Shown piece after piece: positions 11,120 to 20,253 of a stretch of DNA of 64,000 nt. The number at the start of each line of letters is the position of its first letter. Position 1 is the stretch's first letter. The notes under the pieces were generated by a model that saw nothing but the letters and a program-made list of their open reading frames with translations, ran no database searches and was not told where the DNA came from. Origin of the DNA: CAZEFK01 sp964511405 (lineage in GTDB: Bacteria; Pseudomonadota; Alphaproteobacteria; Elsterales; Elsteraceae); NCBI GenBank assembly GCA_964511405.1, contig CAZEFK010000001.1, forward strand, positions 1 through 64,000. Reading direction: 5' to 3'. The position numbers and the translations under genes were made by a program.

Positions 11120-11803
11120 ATGAGAAATTGGCGCATACTAATGTTGTCCGCGGCCGTTTTGACAATATCTGGCTCGGCTCATGCGTCGCTTGTATTTGAT
11201 TCGACCATCAGTCAAACAGGGTCTGGACTGGGCGCGGTCGACACCGTGCTGACCATCCAGGCGACCGGACAGGGGATGGGCGGCACCGAGACGGGCTCCG
11301 TCGCGTGGAACGGCAGCGCTGACGTGACGACGGGGGATGCCAAGACCGGCGCCTCGCAGAGCCTCACGCGCACGATCGGCTCGCTCGGCGTCACGAACGC
11401 ATCCAACCTGCGGGTGATCTTCAATGCCGACCAGCCCGCAGGCGGCCCCATCACTCTCAGCAATCTGGTGCTGTCGATCTTCAGTGCGACCGGGCAGCTG
11501 CTGTTCGACTCCGGCGCCTTCACGCCCCAGTCCTTCGCGTCGACCCACAACGGCATCGGCACCAATGATGCGGTGTTCATGCTCGACGCGAGCCAGGCGG
11601 CGGCGGCGCAAAGCGCGTTCGGCACCGCGAGCAACCGGATCGGGCTGTCGGCCAGCGCCAATCCGGCCCGGGGCGGTCCTGAGACCTTCGCCCTCAGCTC
11701 GGTCTCCAGCCCGCCCACCAGCGTTCCGGAACCGGCCAGCCTTGCCCTCCTGACCACCGCGCTGGCCGGCTTCGCCGCCACGCGGCGCCGGCGCTCTCGC
11801 TAG
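11120..11803 (+). CDS. PEP-CTERM sorting domain protein
   Basis: Secreted surface protein of 227 residues with an N-terminal signal peptide (hydrophobic run ending in GSAHA) and a C-terminal sorting tripartite tail: PEP at about 203-205, a hydrophobic segment and the basic end RRRRSR. Such tails are recognised by an exosortase, which is not seen in this window. The body is rich in Ser, Thr, Gly and Ala with no recognisable fold. An AAGGAG-type ribosome site precedes the ATG. The stop overlaps the convergent RND gene by 4 bp. Upstream DNA is less GC-rich than its surroundings. Confidence 0.87.
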   Translation: MRNWRILMLSAAVLTISGSAHASLVFDSTISQTGSGLGAVDTVLTIQATGQGMGGTETGSVAWNGSADVTTGDAKTGASQSLTRTIGSLGVTNASNLRVIFNADQPAGGPITLSNLVLSIFSATGQLLFDSGAFTPQSFASTHNGIGTNDAVFMLDASQAAAAQSAFGTASNRIGLSASANPARGGPETFALSSVSSPPTSVPEPASLALLTTALAGFAATRRRRSR

Positions 11804-14800
11804 TCGTCGTCACCCGCCTCGGCCGCGCGGGGGCGGCCGAGGACGGGCTCATGCGCCGTCTCCGCCGCCGCGCGCGGCTGCCGGGAGAACAGCCGCGACA
11901 CCACGCGGCCCAGATCCTCGAAGTAGAGATAGAGGACGGGCGTGATGAACAGCGTCAGCATCTGTGAGCTCACCAGGCCGCCGACCACGGCCACGCCCAG
12001 CGGCTGGCGCAGCTCGGCGCTGGCGCCGGCGCCGACCGCGATCGGCAAGGTGCCCATGATTGCGGCGGCCGTGGTCATCATGATCGGCCGGAAGCGCAGG
12101 ATGCAGGCCTGGTAGATCGCCTCGCGCGGGACCATGCCCTCCTCGCGCTGCGCCTGCAGCGCGAAGTCGATCATCATGATCGCGTTCTTCTTGACGATGC
12201 CGATCAGCATCAGCACGCCGATGATCGCGATCACGCTGAGGTCCATGCCCAGGAGCCACAGCGAGGCCAAGGCGCCGATGGCGGCCGAGGGCAGGCCGGA
12301 CAGGATCGTGATCGGGTGGATCAGGCTTTCATAGAGCACGCCCAGCACGATGTAGATAACGACGACGGCGGCGGCCAGCAGCAGGCCCTGATTGCCCAGC
12401 GCCTGCTGGAACAGCTTGGCGGTGCCGTCGAAACTCGTGCTGATCGTGGTCGGCATGCGTAGCCGCGCCTCGGTCGCGCGCACGAAGCTGGTCGCCTCGC
12501 CCAGGCTCTTGCCCGGGGCCACGTTGAACGAGATGGTGACGGCGGGCAGCTGGCTCTGGTGCTGCACCGTCAGCGGCCCGGCCGACCGCCGGATCGTCGC
12601 GATGGCGCCGATCGGCACCAGCTTGCCGGTGTTGGCGTGGATATAGAGCTGCGACAGGGAATTGGCGTCGGCCTGGAACTTGGGATCCAGCTCCTGGATG
12701 ACTTCGTAGTCGTTGGCCGGCGTGTAGATCGTCGAGACCTGCCGGGTGCCGAAGGAGCTGTAGAGGGCCGACCGGATCTGGTCGACGCGCACGCCCAGGG
12801 TTGCCGCCTTCGCCTGGTCGATGTCCACCACCACCTGCGGGCTGCTGATCTGCAGGTCGGTGTTGACGTCCTGCAGCAGCGGGTTCTTGCGCAGCTCGTC
12901 GACCATGCGCCCGGCCCACTTGTAGAGCTCGTCCTGGTCGATGCCCTGCATCACATATTGGTAGAGCGCCTTGGACGAGCGGCCGCCGAGCTGCAGGTTC
13001 TGGATCGGCCGCATGTAGGTGTTGATGCCCGGGACCTTGGCCACCTGGCCGCGCAGCTGCTGGATCACCTGGGTGATGTGCGGCCGCTGGTCGGCCGGCT
13101 TGAGGGTGATGTAGCAGTTGCCGGTGTTGGTGGTGGGGTTGAAGCCGCTGGCGCCCACCGAGCAGGCCAGGCGTTCGACGTAAGGCGAGCGCTCGTAGAT
13201 CGCCTTGACCTGCTGCTGCAACGCCGCCATCGCCGAGAACGAGATGTCCTGCGCGCCTTCGGTGGTCACAGCCAGCTGGCCGGTGTCCTCGATCGGGAAG
13301 AAGCCCTTGGGGATGTATGCGAACATGTAGCCGGTCACGACGAAGGTCGCGACCATCACGGCGAGCATGAACGGGCGGTAGCGCAGCACCCAGCGCAGGG
13401 CGCCGCCATAGGCGTTCTGCATCGCCAGGAACCCGCCCTCCAGGACGCGCCCCATCAGGTTCTCGCGCTCGCCATGGCGGTGCGGCCGCAGCAGCCGGGA
13501 ACACAGGAGCGGGGTCAGCGTCAGCGAGGTCGCGGCCGAGACCGCGATCGCCAGCGTCACCACCACCGCAAATTCGTGGAACACCCGGCCGACGATGCCG
13601 CCCATCAGCAGGATCGGGATGAACACCGCGGTCAGCGACAGCGTGATCGAGACGATCGTGAAGCCGATCTCGCGGCTGCCCTTGAAGGCAGCCGCCATCG
13701 GCGCCATGCCCTCCTCGATGTGGCGGACGATGTTTTCCAGCATCACGATGGCGTCGTCGACGACCAAGCCGACCGACAGGGTCAGCGCCAGCAGCGAGAT
13801 ATTGTCGATGCTGTAGCCCATCAGCAGCATGCCGGCGAGCGTGCCCAGCACCGACACCGGGACCGCCAGGGTCGGGATGATGGTGGCCGAGGCCTTGCGC
13901 AGGAACAGGAAGATCACCAGCACCACCAGCAGCACGGTGATCCCGAGCGTGACCTGCACATCGGCCACCGCCGCGCGGATCGAGGCCGAGCGGTCATTGA
14001 GCAGGTTGATCTTGGCGCCCTCCGGCATGTTGGCCTGGAGGATCGGGATCAAGGCGCGGACCTTGTCCACCACGTCGACGGTATTGGCGTCGGGCTGGCG
14101 CTGGATCGCGAGGACGATCGACCGCTGATCGTTGTACCAGCTGGCGACCTTGTTGTTCTCCACGCTGTCGGACACCGTGGCCACGTCCTTCAGGCGAACC
14201 GGGGCGTTGTCGCGATAGGCCACGACCACGTCCTGCCATTGTGCGGCGTTCAGCAGCTGTCCGTTCGCCTGCAGGGTCGCCTGCTGCCTGGCGCCGCTCA
14301 GTACGCCCAGCGGCGAGTTGGAGTTGGCGCCGGCGATCGCCGTCTGCAGGTCGTCGACGCCCAGGCCGCGGCTGGCCAGCGCCTGCGGATTGGCCTGGAT
14401 GCGGACGGCGAACTTCTGGGCGCCGAAGACCAGCACCTGGCTGACCCCGTCCAGCTGCGACATGCGCGGGCTGATCACCGTCTCGGCATAGTCGTCGAGG
14501 TCCGACAGCTTCATCGTCGGCGAGGTCAGCGAGACCAGCAGCACCGGGGCGTCGGCCGGGTTGACCTTGTGGAACGACGGCGGCGTCGTCATCTCGACCG
14601 GCAGCTTGCGCTGGGCGGTGGTCAGCCCCGACTGCACGTCGGCCGCGGCGGCGTCGATATTGCGTTCCAGCACGAACTGGATGGTGATCCGGCTGATGCC
14701 CTGGGAGTTCGTGGAGGTGATGGAATCGATGCCGGCGATGGTCGAGAACTGGCGCTCGAGCGGGGCCGACACCGCCGACGCCATGATTTCCGGGCTGGCG

Positions 14801-14958
14801 CCCGGCAGCGTGGCGGTGACCACGATCACCGGAAACTCGACCTGGGGCAGCGCCGCCGTCGGCAGCAGGAAATAGGACCAGATCCCGCCGAGGATGACCG
14901 CCATGGTCAGCAGGCCGGTCATGACCGGCCGGCGGATGCACAGCTCCGACAGGTTCAT
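11800..14958 (-). CDS. RND efflux pump inner-membrane permease (MdtB/MdtC-like)
   Basis: Proton-driven resistance-nodulation-division exporter of 1052 residues, the full family length. The N-terminal transmembrane helix (near LLTMAVILGGIWSYFLLP) is followed by the porter domain, then a transmembrane block with the proton-relay aspartates in LSVGLVVDDAIVMLENI; the pattern repeats in the second half. Sequence features resemble the MdtB/MdtC branch of multidrug pumps. It is last in a tetR-adaptor-permease operon, 4 bp after the adaptor. An outer-membrane channel is not encoded here. Substrates are unknown. Confidence 0.94.
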   Translation of the reverse strand: MNLSELCIRRPVMTGLLTMAVILGGIWSYFLLPTAALPQVEFPVIVVTATLPGASPEIMASAVSAPLERQFSTIAGIDSITSTNSQGISRITIQFVLERNIDAAAADVQSGLTTAQRKLPVEMTTPPSFHKVNPADAPVLLVSLTSPTMKLSDLDDYAETVISPRMSQLDGVSQVLVFGAQKFAVRIQANPQALASRGLGVDDLQTAIAGANSNSPLGVLSGARQQATLQANGQLLNAAQWQDVVVAYRDNAPVRLKDVATVSDSVENNKVASWYNDQRSIVLAIQRQPDANTVDVVDKVRALIPILQANMPEGAKINLLNDRSASIRAAVADVQVTLGITVLLVVLVIFLFLRKASATIIPTLAVPVSVLGTLAGMLLMGYSIDNISLLALTLSVGLVVDDAIVMLENIVRHIEEGMAPMAAAFKGSREIGFTIVSITLSLTAVFIPILLMGGIVGRVFHEFAVVVTLAIAVSAATSLTLTPLLCSRLLRPHRHGERENLMGRVLEGGFLAMQNAYGGALRWVLRYRPFMLAVMVATFVVTGYMFAYIPKGFFPIEDTGQLAVTTEGAQDISFSAMAALQQQVKAIYERSPYVERLACSVGASGFNPTTNTGNCYITLKPADQRPHITQVIQQLRGQVAKVPGINTYMRPIQNLQLGGRSSKALYQYVMQGIDQDELYKWAGRMVDELRKNPLLQDVNTDLQISSPQVVVDIDQAKAATLGVRVDQIRSALYSSFGTRQVSTIYTPANDYEVIQELDPKFQADANSLSQLYIHANTGKLVPIGAIATIRRSAGPLTVQHQSQLPAVTISFNVAPGKSLGEATSFVRATEARLRMPTTISTSFDGTAKLFQQALGNQGLLLAAAVVVIYIVLGVLYESLIHPITILSGLPSAAIGALASLWLLGMDLSVIAIIGVLMLIGIVKKNAIMMIDFALQAQREEGMVPREAIYQACILRFRPIMMTTAAAIMGTLPIAVGAGASAELRQPLGVAVVGGLVSSQMLTLFITPVLYLYFEDLGRVVSRLFSRQPRAAAETAHEPVLGRPRAAEAGDDD

Positions 14959-14962
14959 GGCC

Positions 14963-16126
14963 CTACGCTCCCTGCTTGCCGGTCTCGGGCGCGGGCTTCG
15001 CCCCGTCCGCCTGTTCGGCGACTTTGGTGCCGTCGGTCACCCGCAGGATGCCGTCGACGATGACCTTCTCGCCGGCGCCGAGGCCGCTGGCGATGACGGT
15101 CTCGCCGCCGATCGCCCGGTCGACCTTGACCATGCGCAGCTGGGCGCTGCCATCGGGCTTGACGACATACAGGAAGTTGCCGTTCTGGCCGATCTGAACC
15201 GCCTCGGTGGCCACGACCACGGCATTCGGCTCGATCCGGGTGGTCATCCCGACGTCAACGAATTGGCCCGGCCACAGCCGGTTGTCGGCATTGTCGAAGG
15301 TCGCCTTCAGCAGGATGGTGCCGCTGCTCTGGTCGACCTGGCTGTCGATGAAGGTCAGCACGCCCTGGACCGGCCCCTGGCCGTCGGCGGGAACCGTGGC
15401 TTTGACCGCGACCTTGCCCGCGGCCTGGCCGGCGCGGATCGCCGGCAGCTCGGACTCCGGCACGCTGAAGGCGACGGCGATCGGCCGCATCTGGGTCAGG
15501 GTCGTCAGCGCCGCGGCGTCGGCGGCGCGCACGAACTGGCCGGCCTTGACGTTGATCACGCCCAGGCGGCCGTCCATGGGCGCCCGGATCTGAGCGTAGT
15601 CGATCGACAGCTGGTTGGCCGCGATCGCCGCCTCGTCGCTCTGGATCGCCGCCATCAGGGTGTTGGTGTCGGCGACCGCCTGGTCATAGACCTGCTGCGA
15701 CTCGAAGCCCCGGCGCGACAGCTCGGCATGACGCTTGAGGTCGGCCTGGCTGCGCGCCAGCTGCGCCTTGTCGCGCGCCAGCGTGGCCTGGGCCTGGCGC
15801 AGCTGCGCCTCGGGAATGGCCGTGTCGAAGGTGTACAGCAGGTCGCCTTGCTTGACCTCCTGCCCTTCCTTCACATGGAGCTTCAGGATCTGGCCGTCGA
15901 CCCGGGTCTTGATGGTGACCACGGCCAGCGGCTGCACCGTGCCGATGGCGTTGACGATCACCGGCATGGGTTTCGCCACCGCGGCCTTGGTCACCACCGG
16001 CACCGCGCGCGCCTCGGCCGCCGGCGCAGCCGCCTTGGCGGCCGGCGCCGTGCTGCGCCCGAACAGGTACCATCCGCCGCCGCCGAGAGCCGCCAGCACC
16101 ACCAGGGCCACGAGCCCTCGCTTCAT
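14963..16126 (-). CDS. RND efflux periplasmic adaptor (MdtA-like)
   Basis: Membrane-fusion protein of 387 residues linking the RND permease to an outer-membrane channel. It has an N-terminal membrane anchor (residues about 4-23), a lipoyl-type segment with TRVDGQILKLHVKEGQEVKQ, a coiled-coil hairpin rich in Ala, Gln and Arg around 100-165, and a beta-barrel region with AQIRAPMDGRLG. Its start overlaps the tetR stop by 4 bp (16123-16126), and the permease starts 4 bp after its stop, so translation of all three is probably coupled. Confidence 0.93.
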   Translation of the reverse strand: MKRGLVALVVLAALGGGGWYLFGRSTAPAAKAAAPAAEARAVPVVTKAAVAKPMPVIVNAIGTVQPLAVVTIKTRVDGQILKLHVKEGQEVKQGDLLYTFDTAIPEAQLRQAQATLARDKAQLARSQADLKRHAELSRRGFESQQVYDQAVADTNTLMAAIQSDEAAIAANQLSIDYAQIRAPMDGRLGVINVKAGQFVRAADAAALTTLTQMRPIAVAFSVPESELPAIRAGQAAGKVAVKATVPADGQGPVQGVLTFIDSQVDQSSGTILLKATFDNADNRLWPGQFVDVGMTTRIEPNAVVVATEAVQIGQNGNFLYVVKPDGSAQLRMVKVDRAIGGETVIASGLGAGEKVIVDGILRVTDGTKVAEQADGAKPAPETGKQGA

Positions 16127-16767
16127 TGCGCCGCCCCTGGGGCCGCAGCCGCCATCCCTCGCCTCCCGATTGCCGGTGGTCGGGCGGCCAAACCGCCCTG
16201 CAACGACAGTGCTACGATGGCATCGGCGACTCGCCTGCGCTCCATCGCATCAGTGCCCATGATTCCGCCGCGGACCATGCCCAGCAGCAGCGCCGGCGTC
16301 ACGACCGGATCCAGGGCCCGCATCGTGCCATCCTCGGTTCCCGCGGCAATGACGGCGCCCAGCAGGCCCTTCAGCGTGGCGCTGTGGCGCCGCATCAGGA
16401 TGCGCTGGCGCTCGGCCAGGGCGCTGTCGTCACCGCTGATCTCCTTGAGCACCCCCAGATGGTCGCCAAAGCTGTCGACCAGCGCCCGCAGCATGCGCTC
16501 CAGCGTCTCGGCCGGGGCGGCCGGCGCATCGGCGATGGCGCGGATGTGCGCCACCAGTTGGGCAAGCGAACCGTCGAGCGCCTCGATGTACAGGTCACCC
16601 TTGGAGCGGAAGTAGCGATAGAGCGTCGCCTTGCCCATTCCGGCATCGCGGGCGATGTCGTCGATCTGGACGGCGGCATAGCCGCGCGCCGCAAACAGCC
16701 GTGCGGCGCTGTCCACAAAGGCCTGGCGACGGCGCAGGCGGAACGCCGGAACCACATCCAATGGCAT
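16123..16767 (-). CDS. TetR/AcrR-family repressor of the RND operon
   Basis: Transcriptional regulator of 214 residues. The helix-turn-helix lies at about 12-58, with FAARGYAAVQIDDIARDAGM and GKATLYRYFRSKGDLY typical of TetR proteins; the remaining helical domain would bind a ligand. It is first gene of the efflux operon, and an 18-bp palindrome covers the region between its predicted -10 box and its ATG, so autoregulation of the whole operon is likely. The inducer is not predictable. Confidence 0.92.
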   Translation of the reverse strand: MPLDVVPAFRLRRRQAFVDSAARLFAARGYAAVQIDDIARDAGMGKATLYRYFRSKGDLYIEALDGSLAQLVAHIRAIADAPAAPAETLERMLRALVDSFGDHLGVLKEISGDDSALAERQRILMRRHSATLKGLLGAVIAAGTEDGTMRALDPVVTPALLLGMVRGGIMGTDAMERRRVADAIVALSLQGGLAARPPAIGRRGMAAAAPGAAQ

Positions 16768-16773
16768 GCTGTC

Positions 16774-16822
16774 TGGAACTCCGAAGTTCCAAATCAGAAG
16801 CCCGGGAATTCGTAAAAGTCAA
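16774..16822 (-). promoter_or_regulatory. tetR-RND promoter with overlapping palindromic operator
   Basis: Reading the minus strand, a TTGACT -35 box (16817-16822) and a TCTGAT -10 box (16793-16798) are separated by 18 bp. Immediately downstream is the palindrome TGGAACTTCGGAGTTCCA (16774-16791, 7-bp perfect arms, 4-bp spacer), covering the expected transcription start. The arrangement suits repression by the TetR protein encoded 6 bp further on. Confidence 0.65.
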
Positions 16823-16823
16823 G

Positions 16824-18038
16824 TTAATGCGGATCGGGCAAATAGCGGGCGACCGCGGCCAGCAGCGCATCGACGACGCCATCGTCCGCTGCGGCGGCGG
16901 CGCGCGCCGCGGCCGCCAAGCGCCGCCGCCGCACCGGGTCGGACAGCAGCTCCTCCACGGCGCGCAGCAGGCCGTCGGCATCGGCAACCCGCACCAGGGC
17001 GCCGGCGGCATCCAGCGCCTCCGCGGCGTCCGCCTGGTTGGTCATGTCGGGGCCCGCGATCACGGCGGCCCCCAAGCGCGCCGCCTCCAGGGGGTTCTGC
17101 CCGCCCCGCGGGGTGAGGCTGCCGCCGACGAAGACCACCGGGGCCAGCCGGTACCACAGCCCGAGCTCGCCCAGGGTGTCGGCCAGATACAGCCCGGCGG
17201 GGGGCACGGGTGCGCCGGCGGACCGGCGCGGCAGGCCGAACTCGGCCGCCAGCGCCGCGCCGCGCTCGGGATGCCGGGGCACGATCAGCGTCAGCAGGTC
17301 CGGGTAGCGGGGCGCGAGCGCGGCATGGATCTGGACGGCGATCGCCTCCTCGCCGGGATGAGTGCTGGCCGCCAGCCAGACCGGCCGGTCGGCCATCGTC
17401 GGCTGCAGCGCCGCCAACAGGTCGGCGTCGCAGGCGACCGGCGGCGCCGCGCGTTTGAGATTGCCCGCCGCGTGGACCGGTCCACCGGCGACAGCGGCGA
17501 GACGCTCGGCATCGGGACCGCTCTGGGCGAAGCGCTCGGCAAAGCCGCCCAGCAGGTAGCGCGCAAGCCAGCGGGCCCGCTGCCACGCGGTGAAGCTGCG
17601 CGGCGACATCCGGCCGTTGACCAGGATCAGCGGGCAGCGGCGCCGCGTGCGGGTCAGGAGCAGCGGCCAGAGCTCGGACTCGAACCACAGCGCCAGGTCC
17701 GGCCGCCAATGATCGAGAAACCGGCCCACGGCGCCGGGCAGGTCGACCGGCACAAACTGGTGCAGGAGCCCCTGCGGCGCACGCTGGGCGACCAATGCGG
17801 CGGAGGTCACGGTGCCGGTGGTCAGCAGCAACGCCACGTCCGGCCGCGCCGCGCGCAGCGCCGCGGCCAGCGTCAGCGCCGACACCGCCTCGCCGACGCT
17901 CACCGCATGCAGCCACGCCAGCGCCCCCGGCGGGCGGCGCTGCCCCGGCTCGCCCAACCGTTCGCGCCAGCGCGCGGGATCCTCCTTGCCCCGGCCGAGC
18001 CGGCGGCGCAGCCACAGCCGCACGGCCGGGGCCGCCAC
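16824..18038 (-). CDS. waaA: 3-deoxy-D-manno-octulosonic acid (Kdo) transferase
   Basis: Inner-membrane-associated GT30 glycosyltransferase that adds Kdo to lipid A precursor during LPS core synthesis. The Kdo-transferase N-terminal domain includes WLHAVSVGEAVSALTLAAAL and ALWFESELWPLLL; the C-terminal half carries APVVFVGGSLTPRGGQNPLE, a family signature. The start used, GTG 18038, gives 404 residues; the frame stays open upstream into fcl, so a longer form cannot be excluded. It is 43 bp downstream of fcl on the same strand. Confidence 0.93.
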   Translation of the reverse strand: MAAPAVRLWLRRRLGRGKEDPARWRERLGEPGQRRPPGALAWLHAVSVGEAVSALTLAAALRAARPDVALLLTTGTVTSAALVAQRAPQGLLHQFVPVDLPGAVGRFLDHWRPDLALWFESELWPLLLTRTRRRCPLILVNGRMSPRSFTAWQRARWLARYLLGGFAERFAQSGPDAERLAAVAGGPVHAAGNLKRAAPPVACDADLLAALQPTMADRPVWLAASTHPGEEAIAVQIHAALAPRYPDLLTLIVPRHPERGAALAAEFGLPRRSAGAPVPPAGLYLADTLGELGLWYRLAPVVFVGGSLTPRGGQNPLEAARLGAAVIAGPDMTNQADAAEALDAAGALVRVADADGLLRAVEELLSDPVRRRRLAAAARAAAAADDGVVDALLAAVARYLPDPH

Positions 18039-18081
18039 ACGTCCAGCGGCGGCATAAGCGGCGACCGCCGCAGCGCCGGGC

Positions 18082-19026
18082 TCAGGCAGCAGCGGCGTAG
18101 CGCGGGTCCTCGAGGAAAGCGCGATAGGTGGCGGCGATCCCGCTCTCGAGATCGATGCTCGCGCGCCAGCCCAGCGCCGTCAGGCGCGATACGTCCAGGA
18201 GCTTGCGCGGCATGCCGTCGGGCTTTGAGCTGTCGAACACCAGCTCGCCCTCGAACCCCACCGCCCGCGCCGCCAGCCGCGCGAGCTCGCCGATGCTGAC
18301 CTCCGTCCCGGTCCCGACATTGATGATCTCGGGATCGTCGTAGGTCTGCATCAGGAACAGGCAGGCGTCGGCCAAGTCGTCGACGTGGAGGAATTCGCGC
18401 AGCGGCCGGCCGGTGCCCCAGACCGTGACTGCGTGCGCGCCGGACAGCTTGGCCTCGTGGCACTTGCGGATCAGGGCCGGCAGGACATGGCTGCCGGCCA
18501 GGTCGTAATTGTCGCCGGGCCCATAGAGGTTGGTCGGCATCAGGCAGATGCCCCCGAACCCATGTTGGCGGCGATACGCCTGGACCATCTCGATGCCGGC
18601 GATCTTGGCCACGGCGTAGGCCGAGTTGGTCGGCTCCAGCAGGCCGGTCAACAGCGCCGATTCCGGGATCGGCTGCGGCGCATGCCGGGGGTAGATGCAG
18701 CTCGACCCCAGGAACTGGAGCTTGCGCACGCCGTACCGGTGGGCGGCGTCGATCACGTTCACCTGGATCTGCAGGTTCTCGCGGATGAAGTCGGCGGGAT
18801 AGGTCGAATTGGCCAGGATGCCGCCGACCCGGGCGGCCGCCAGGAAGACATAGGCCGGCCGCCGCGCCGCGAAGACCGCATCGACGGCAGCCTTGTCGGT
18901 CAGGTCCAGCTCGCTCCGGACCGGCGTCAGCAGGTTGGTGAAGCCGTCGCGCCGCAAGCGGCGGACGATGGCGCTCCCGACCAGCCCACGGGAACCGGCC
19001 ACGAAGATCGGGTCCGATCGGTCCAT
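18082..19026 (-). CDS. fcl: GDP-L-fucose synthase
   Basis: NADPH-dependent 3,5-epimerase/4-reductase that finishes GDP-L-fucose synthesis from the Gmd product. The 314-residue protein has the Rossmann motif VAGSRGLVGSAIVRRL, the SSCIYPRHAPQPIPE segment and the catalytic Tyr-x3-Lys in SAYAVAKIAG. The start at 19026 is chosen for the strong GGGGGAG site before it; an upstream ATG at 19047 overlaps the gmd stop. The gmd gene ends 13 bp before it, so the pair is an operon that may run on into waaA. Confidence 0.94.
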   Translation of the reverse strand: MDRSDPIFVAGSRGLVGSAIVRRLRRDGFTNLLTPVRSELDLTDKAAVDAVFAARRPAYVFLAAARVGGILANSTYPADFIRENLQIQVNVIDAAHRYGVRKLQFLGSSCIYPRHAPQPIPESALLTGLLEPTNSAYAVAKIAGIEMVQAYRRQHGFGGICLMPTNLYGPGDNYDLAGSHVLPALIRKCHEAKLSGAHAVTVWGTGRPLREFLHVDDLADACLFLMQTYDDPEIINVGTGTEVSIGELARLAARAVGFEGELVFDSSKPDGMPRKLLDVSRLTALGWRASIDLESGIAATYRAFLEDPRYAAAA

Positions 19027-19039
19027 GGCACTCCCCCCG

Positions 19040-20083
19040 TTAGTCATGGGCACCCCCCGTTGCCGGCCGGAACCCGGCGTTGGCCAGCGTCCGCTCGCGC
19101 CGCGCCAGATCGTGGTCATGCTCGACCATCAGCCGCACCAGCTCGTCGAACCCGACCCGCGGCTGCCAGTGCAGGACGTCGCGGGCGAGCCGCGGGTCGC
19201 CCTGCAGGAAATCGACCTCGGCCGGGCGGAAATAGCGGGGATCGATCTCGACATGGGCCTGCCAGTCGAGGCCCAGGCGGCCGAACGCGGCGGCCAGGAA
19301 ATCGCGCACCGAATAGGAGTCGCCGGTCGCCACGACGAAGTCGCCCGGCTGGTCCTGCTGCAGCATTCGCCACATCGCCTCGACATAGTCGCCAGCGAAA
19401 CCCCAGTCGCGGCGCGCCTCCAGGTTGCCGAGATAGAGCTTGGCCTGCAGGCCTTCCTTGATGCGGCCGGCGGCGCGGGTGATCTTGCGGGTGACGAAGG
19501 TCTCGCCGCGGCGCGGGCTCTCATGATTGAACAGGATGCCGTTGGTTACGAACAGCCCGTAGCTCTCGCGATAGTTCACCGCGTACCAGTGCGCGGCGAC
19601 CTTGGCCGCGGCATAGGGGCTGCGCGGATGGAACGGCGTCGTCTCGCACTGCGGCGGCTTGGCCGCGCCGAACATCTCCGACGACCCGGCCTGGTAGAAG
19701 CGCACGGCCGCGCCATGGCTCAGCGAGTAATCGCGCACCGCCTCGAGCAGGCGCAGGGTCCCGGTCGCGACCACGTCGGCGGTGTATTCCGGCGTGTCCC
19801 ACGACACCTTGACGTGGCTTTGGGCGCCGAGGTTGTAAATCTCGTCGGGCCGCGCCTTCTCCAGCACATGGCGCAAGCCGGTGCCGTCGGTCAGGTCGCC
19901 ATAGTGCAGCGTCAACCGCGCCTGGGGGTCGTGCGGATCGCGATAGAGGTGGTCCAGCCGCTCGGTGTTGAACGAGCTGGCCCGGCGAATGATGCCGTGG
20001 ACCTCATATCCCTTGGCGATCAGCAGCTCGGCCAGGTACGAGCCGTCCTGGCCGGTGATTCCGGTAATCAGCGCGCGCGGCAT
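19040..20083 (-). CDS. gmd: GDP-mannose 4,6-dehydratase
   Basis: Short-chain dehydrogenase-type enzyme converting GDP-mannose to GDP-4-keto-6-deoxymannose, the first step to GDP-L-fucose (or to GDP-rhamnose with another reductase). The 347 residues include the NADP-binding ALITGITGQDGSYLAELL, the catalytic Tyr-x3-Lys in HPRSPYAAAKVAAHWY, and EARRDWGFAGDYVEAMW, all typical of Gmd. ATG 20083 follows an AAGGA site; a longer frame from 20113 has a family-atypical extension. Its partner fcl follows directly. Confidence 0.96.
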   Translation of the reverse strand: MPRALITGITGQDGSYLAELLIAKGYEVHGIIRRASSFNTERLDHLYRDPHDPQARLTLHYGDLTDGTGLRHVLEKARPDEIYNLGAQSHVKVSWDTPEYTADVVATGTLRLLEAVRDYSLSHGAAVRFYQAGSSEMFGAAKPPQCETTPFHPRSPYAAAKVAAHWYAVNYRESYGLFVTNGILFNHESPRRGETFVTRKITRAAGRIKEGLQAKLYLGNLEARRDWGFAGDYVEAMWRMLQQDQPGDFVVATGDSYSVRDFLAAAFGRLGLDWQAHVEIDPRYFRPAEVDFLQGDPRLARDVLHWQPRVGFDELVRLMVEHDHDLARRERTLANAGFRPATGGAHD

Positions 20084-20253
20084 CAATCCTTCCCATCCCA
20101 GGGCCGGCAGCACTAAGAGCGCCAGCGGCGCGCGACCCTATATCCCAGCCGGCATCCCGGCGGCCAGAGCGTTCGGTCGCAGCCGCCGCTATTTTGCCCG
20201 CGCGCCGCCGAATGGCATGTTACAAGCGCGCAAGGTCATTCCCCGCTGCCCCC

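Noticed and set aside
12559..15063. An 834-residue plus-strand frame across the RND permease gene
   Set aside because: Composition dominated by Arg, His, Gly and Asp with no motifs; the opposite strand encodes a complete RND permease.
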